A program made the translations under genes and the position numbers. The notes beneath the pieces are model-generated. The model worked only from the letters and a program-made list of their open reading frames with translations. It made no database searches and was not told the origin of the DNA. Shown piece after piece: positions 4,760 to 5,624 of a DNA stretch of 5,624 nucleotides. Positions within the stretch are counted from its first letter, which is position 1; every line of letters starts with the position of its first letter. This DNA comes from an uncultured Fretibacterium sp. Lineage in GTDB: Bacteria > Synergistota > Synergistia > Synergistales > Aminobacteriaceae. The DNA lies in contig CALGGR010000115.1 in NCBI GenBank assembly GCA_937915755.1, positions 1 to 5,624 of the forward strand. Reading direction: 5' to 3'.

Positions 4760-5106
4760 GCAATACCTGTAGTTCCATCCCCTCAACATCAAGTTTTAAT
4801 AATTTACACTTGGTTAAATTCAACGAATCCAAGGTTATGCGTTCTACGCGCTCTCCTGTTTCTTTGCTCGTTTTCTCCATGGAAACACCTCCCCAATTAT
4901 GTATCTCATCCGGGCTTAGTTCTGGCACTGTTACGCTTCCTTCACTGGCTCCGACACACTTTTGATAGGTATAGACATTTGGCGCCCACTTCCACCACTA
5001 CATCTCCCGGCTCCAATATATCGGCAAACAAAGCCGCTTCACCCGGAGAATATTCGCCGTACAATTTGAATGATTTACCTATATACGAATCTAGTACATT
5101 ATACAT
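4743..5106 (-). pseudogene. FkbM-family methyltransferase, internally deleted and truncated
   Basis: The ATG at 5106 starts a frame (MYNVLDSYIGKSFKLYGEYS...) containing EPGDVVVEVGA at residues 32-42, the FkbM SAM-binding motif I, which stops at TGA (4944-4942). From about 4980 a second frame reads NVYTYQKCVGASEGSVTVPE and then the conserved FkbM C-terminal core ERITLDSLNL and LLKLDVEGMELQVLR, ended by the IS at 4759. So some 40-50 residues between motif I and the middle are missing, the join changes frame, and the end is cut off. Intact members are SAM-dependent O-methyltransferases, often acting on sugars or glycans. The product here cannot be active. Family identity is firm; the size of the deletion is estimated from the usual family layout. 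Confidence 0.85.
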
Positions 5107-5180
5107 TATTTTCCCGAAAATTACAAGATTTTTTTAAAATAAATATGAGGTAAAATCTAGAACAATTGATGATTTTATAG

Positions 5181-5225
5181 TATAATTTTATTAGCAGATA
5201 ATCTTAATATTAAGGAGGTGCAATA
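5181..5225 (+). promoter_or_regulatory. promoter, palindrome and RBS for the DNA methyltransferase fragment
   Basis: A perfect -10 box TATAAT lies at 5181-5186 with only a poor -35 (TAGAAC, 17 bases upstream). CTTAATATTAAG (5203-5214) is a perfect 12-bp palindrome that runs into the ribosome binding site AGGAGG (5213-5218), 7 bases before the ATG at 5226. A protein bound at this palindrome, or its hairpin, could mask the RBS; that is inference. Confidence 0.55.
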
Positions 5226-5297
5226 ATGGAAATCAATAATATTTATAACATTGACTGTAATAAAGGTATGAATAAGATGTTTAAAGAATATCAAGAT
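5226..5297 (+). pseudogene. N-terminal fragment of a DNA N6/N4 methyltransferase
   Basis: The first 24 residues, MEINNIYNIDCNKGMNKMF and a few more, match the well-known start of type II/phage DNA methyltransferases (M-x-I-N-x-I-Y-N-x-D-C-x-x-G-M), just before where the DPPY motif should follow. RBS and start are strong. After about 5297 the frame stays open to a stop at 5522, but that part is the antisense of two opposite-strand genes (5387-5315 and 5587-5353) and carries no methyltransferase motif. So the gene is cut off here by a rearrangement or by a chimeric read join. Confidence 0.65.
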
Positions 5298-5314
5298 GCA
5301 GAAGATGGTAATCA

Positions 5315-5387
5315 CATCGTTAGTTTCTTTAACGATACATTCTTTTATTCCATCAATTGCTTTCTTTCTGCTGATTACATCGCTCAT
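5315..5387 (-). pseudogene. N-terminal fragment of a phage-type ISR protein
   Basis: From ATG 5387 the frame reads MSDVISRKKAIDGIKECIV, the M-x-D-x-ISR-x-x-AID-x-I-K signature common at the start of small proteins in gut Bacillota phages and prophages. RBS AAGGGAG lies 6 bases upstream. The frame formally continues down to 5175, but below about 5315 it is the antisense of the methyltransferase gene and its promoter, so only the N-terminus is real. Role unknown. It overlaps the preceding zinc-ribbon gene, as is usual in phage operons. Confidence 0.6.
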
Positions 5388-5587
5388 CGTCTTCTCCCTT
5401 CATATCTGCACCACAGTTCGGACAGAATTTATATGGATTCATATAGCCCTGACTTTTACAATATTTTCCGTCGATCATATAACCACATCGTTCACAAAAA
5501 GCTACAGAATCATCAGCAATAAATATCCATTTCGAAGGTTCCCGCTTAAGCCGTATGTCTGTCGAATGTTCTATAGCTTCACGTACC
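5353..5587 (-). CDS. phage-type zinc-ribbon protein, 5'-partial
   Basis: An open frame of 77 codons enters from the right end of genuine sequence without a start and stops with TGA (5355-5353). It contains FCERCGYMIDGKYC and KFCPNCGADMKGE, two CxxC knuckles forming a zinc ribbon (residues 31-34 and 55-58). Short proteins ending in CPNCGAxMxGE are very common in gut phage genomes, where they often precede ISR-type genes, as here (overlap of about 35 bases). The N-terminus is lost at the adapter junction. Function unknown; probably nucleic-acid or protein binding through the ribbon. Confidence 0.75.
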
Positions 5588-5624
5588 AGATCGGAAGAGC
5601 GTCGTGTAGGGAAAGAGTGTAGAT
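5588..5624 (+). other. Illumina TruSeq adapter sequence (artefact)
   Basis: The last 37 bases begin AGATCGGAAGAGC and continue GTCGTGTAGGGAAAGAGTGT then AGAT, which is the standard TruSeq read-through adapter (complement of the universal adapter). This is library sequence that survived trimming and entered the assembly. Any open frame running across it is meaningless. Confidence 0.97.

Noticed and set aside
4760..4767. 8-bp target duplication GCAATACC for the ISL3 element
   Set aside because: The only near match found (GCAATACG, 3099-3106) is not beside any terminal repeat, and the flank at 1292-1299 does not match.
5226..5522. Intact 98-residue protein from the methyltransferase start
   Set aside because: Only the first 24 or so codons look like protein on this strand; the rest is antisense to ISR-type and zinc-ribbon coding sequence.
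5296..5622. 108-codon plus-strand open frame to the contig end
   Set aside because: It is antisense to phage-type genes and its last codons are adapter sequence.

Overview
The window is a short, repeat-rich contig of bacterial accessory DNA. The codon usage, Shine-Dalgarno sites (AGGAGG-like) and gene families suggest a low-to-mid GC Bacillota, perhaps a gut or rumen Negativicutes; that placement is inference only. It is sequencer-derived: the last 37 bases (5588-5624) match the Illumina TruSeq read-through adapter, so the right end is not biological sequence and the adjacent few hundred bases deserve suspicion.

Layout. Positions 1-1081 hold three different small non-autonomous elements (MITE-like: terminal inverted repeats with direct repeats at the flanks) at 126-267, 314-481 and 932-1069, around one small acidic protein gene (603-929). 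The third element sits 2 bp past that gene's stop codon. Positions 1082-1963 hold no clean gene. They contain the relic of a coding frame with an in-frame TAG (1098-1299) that runs into a 26-bp insertion-sequence end (1300-1325), then a 27-bp-stem RNA-like hairpin (1399-1477), then a second decayed reading frame (1622-1906). A gene for a secreted protein follows (1973-2545); its C-terminal part continues in another frame to 2646, across a T5G4 run. Next come a terminator-like hairpin and a small cysteine-rich protein gene (2756-3037).

On the minus strand, an ISL3-family transposase (4654-3416) is followed by a small HExxH metallopeptidase-like gene (3419-2970) in a 4-base ATGA overlap, so the two look translationally coupled. 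The transposon end beyond the transposase start (4734-4759) is an inverted match (24 of 26) to the end at 1300-1325. The two ends face each other and bracket 3.46 kb of cargo, but the outer 8-bp flanks do not match. The end at 4759 has cut off the C-terminus of a FkbM-family methyltransferase gene (minus strand, start 5106), which has also lost its central SAM-binding part in a frame-changing deletion.

Positions 5181-5297 carry a promoter, a strong RBS and the N-terminus of a DNA methyltransferase. It breaks off where opposite-strand, phage-type gene fragments begin (a zinc-ribbon protein and an ISR-type protein), right up to the adapter. Overall the window reads as a graveyard of insertions, with one apparently intact transposase/metallopeptidase pair and a few small intact genes.
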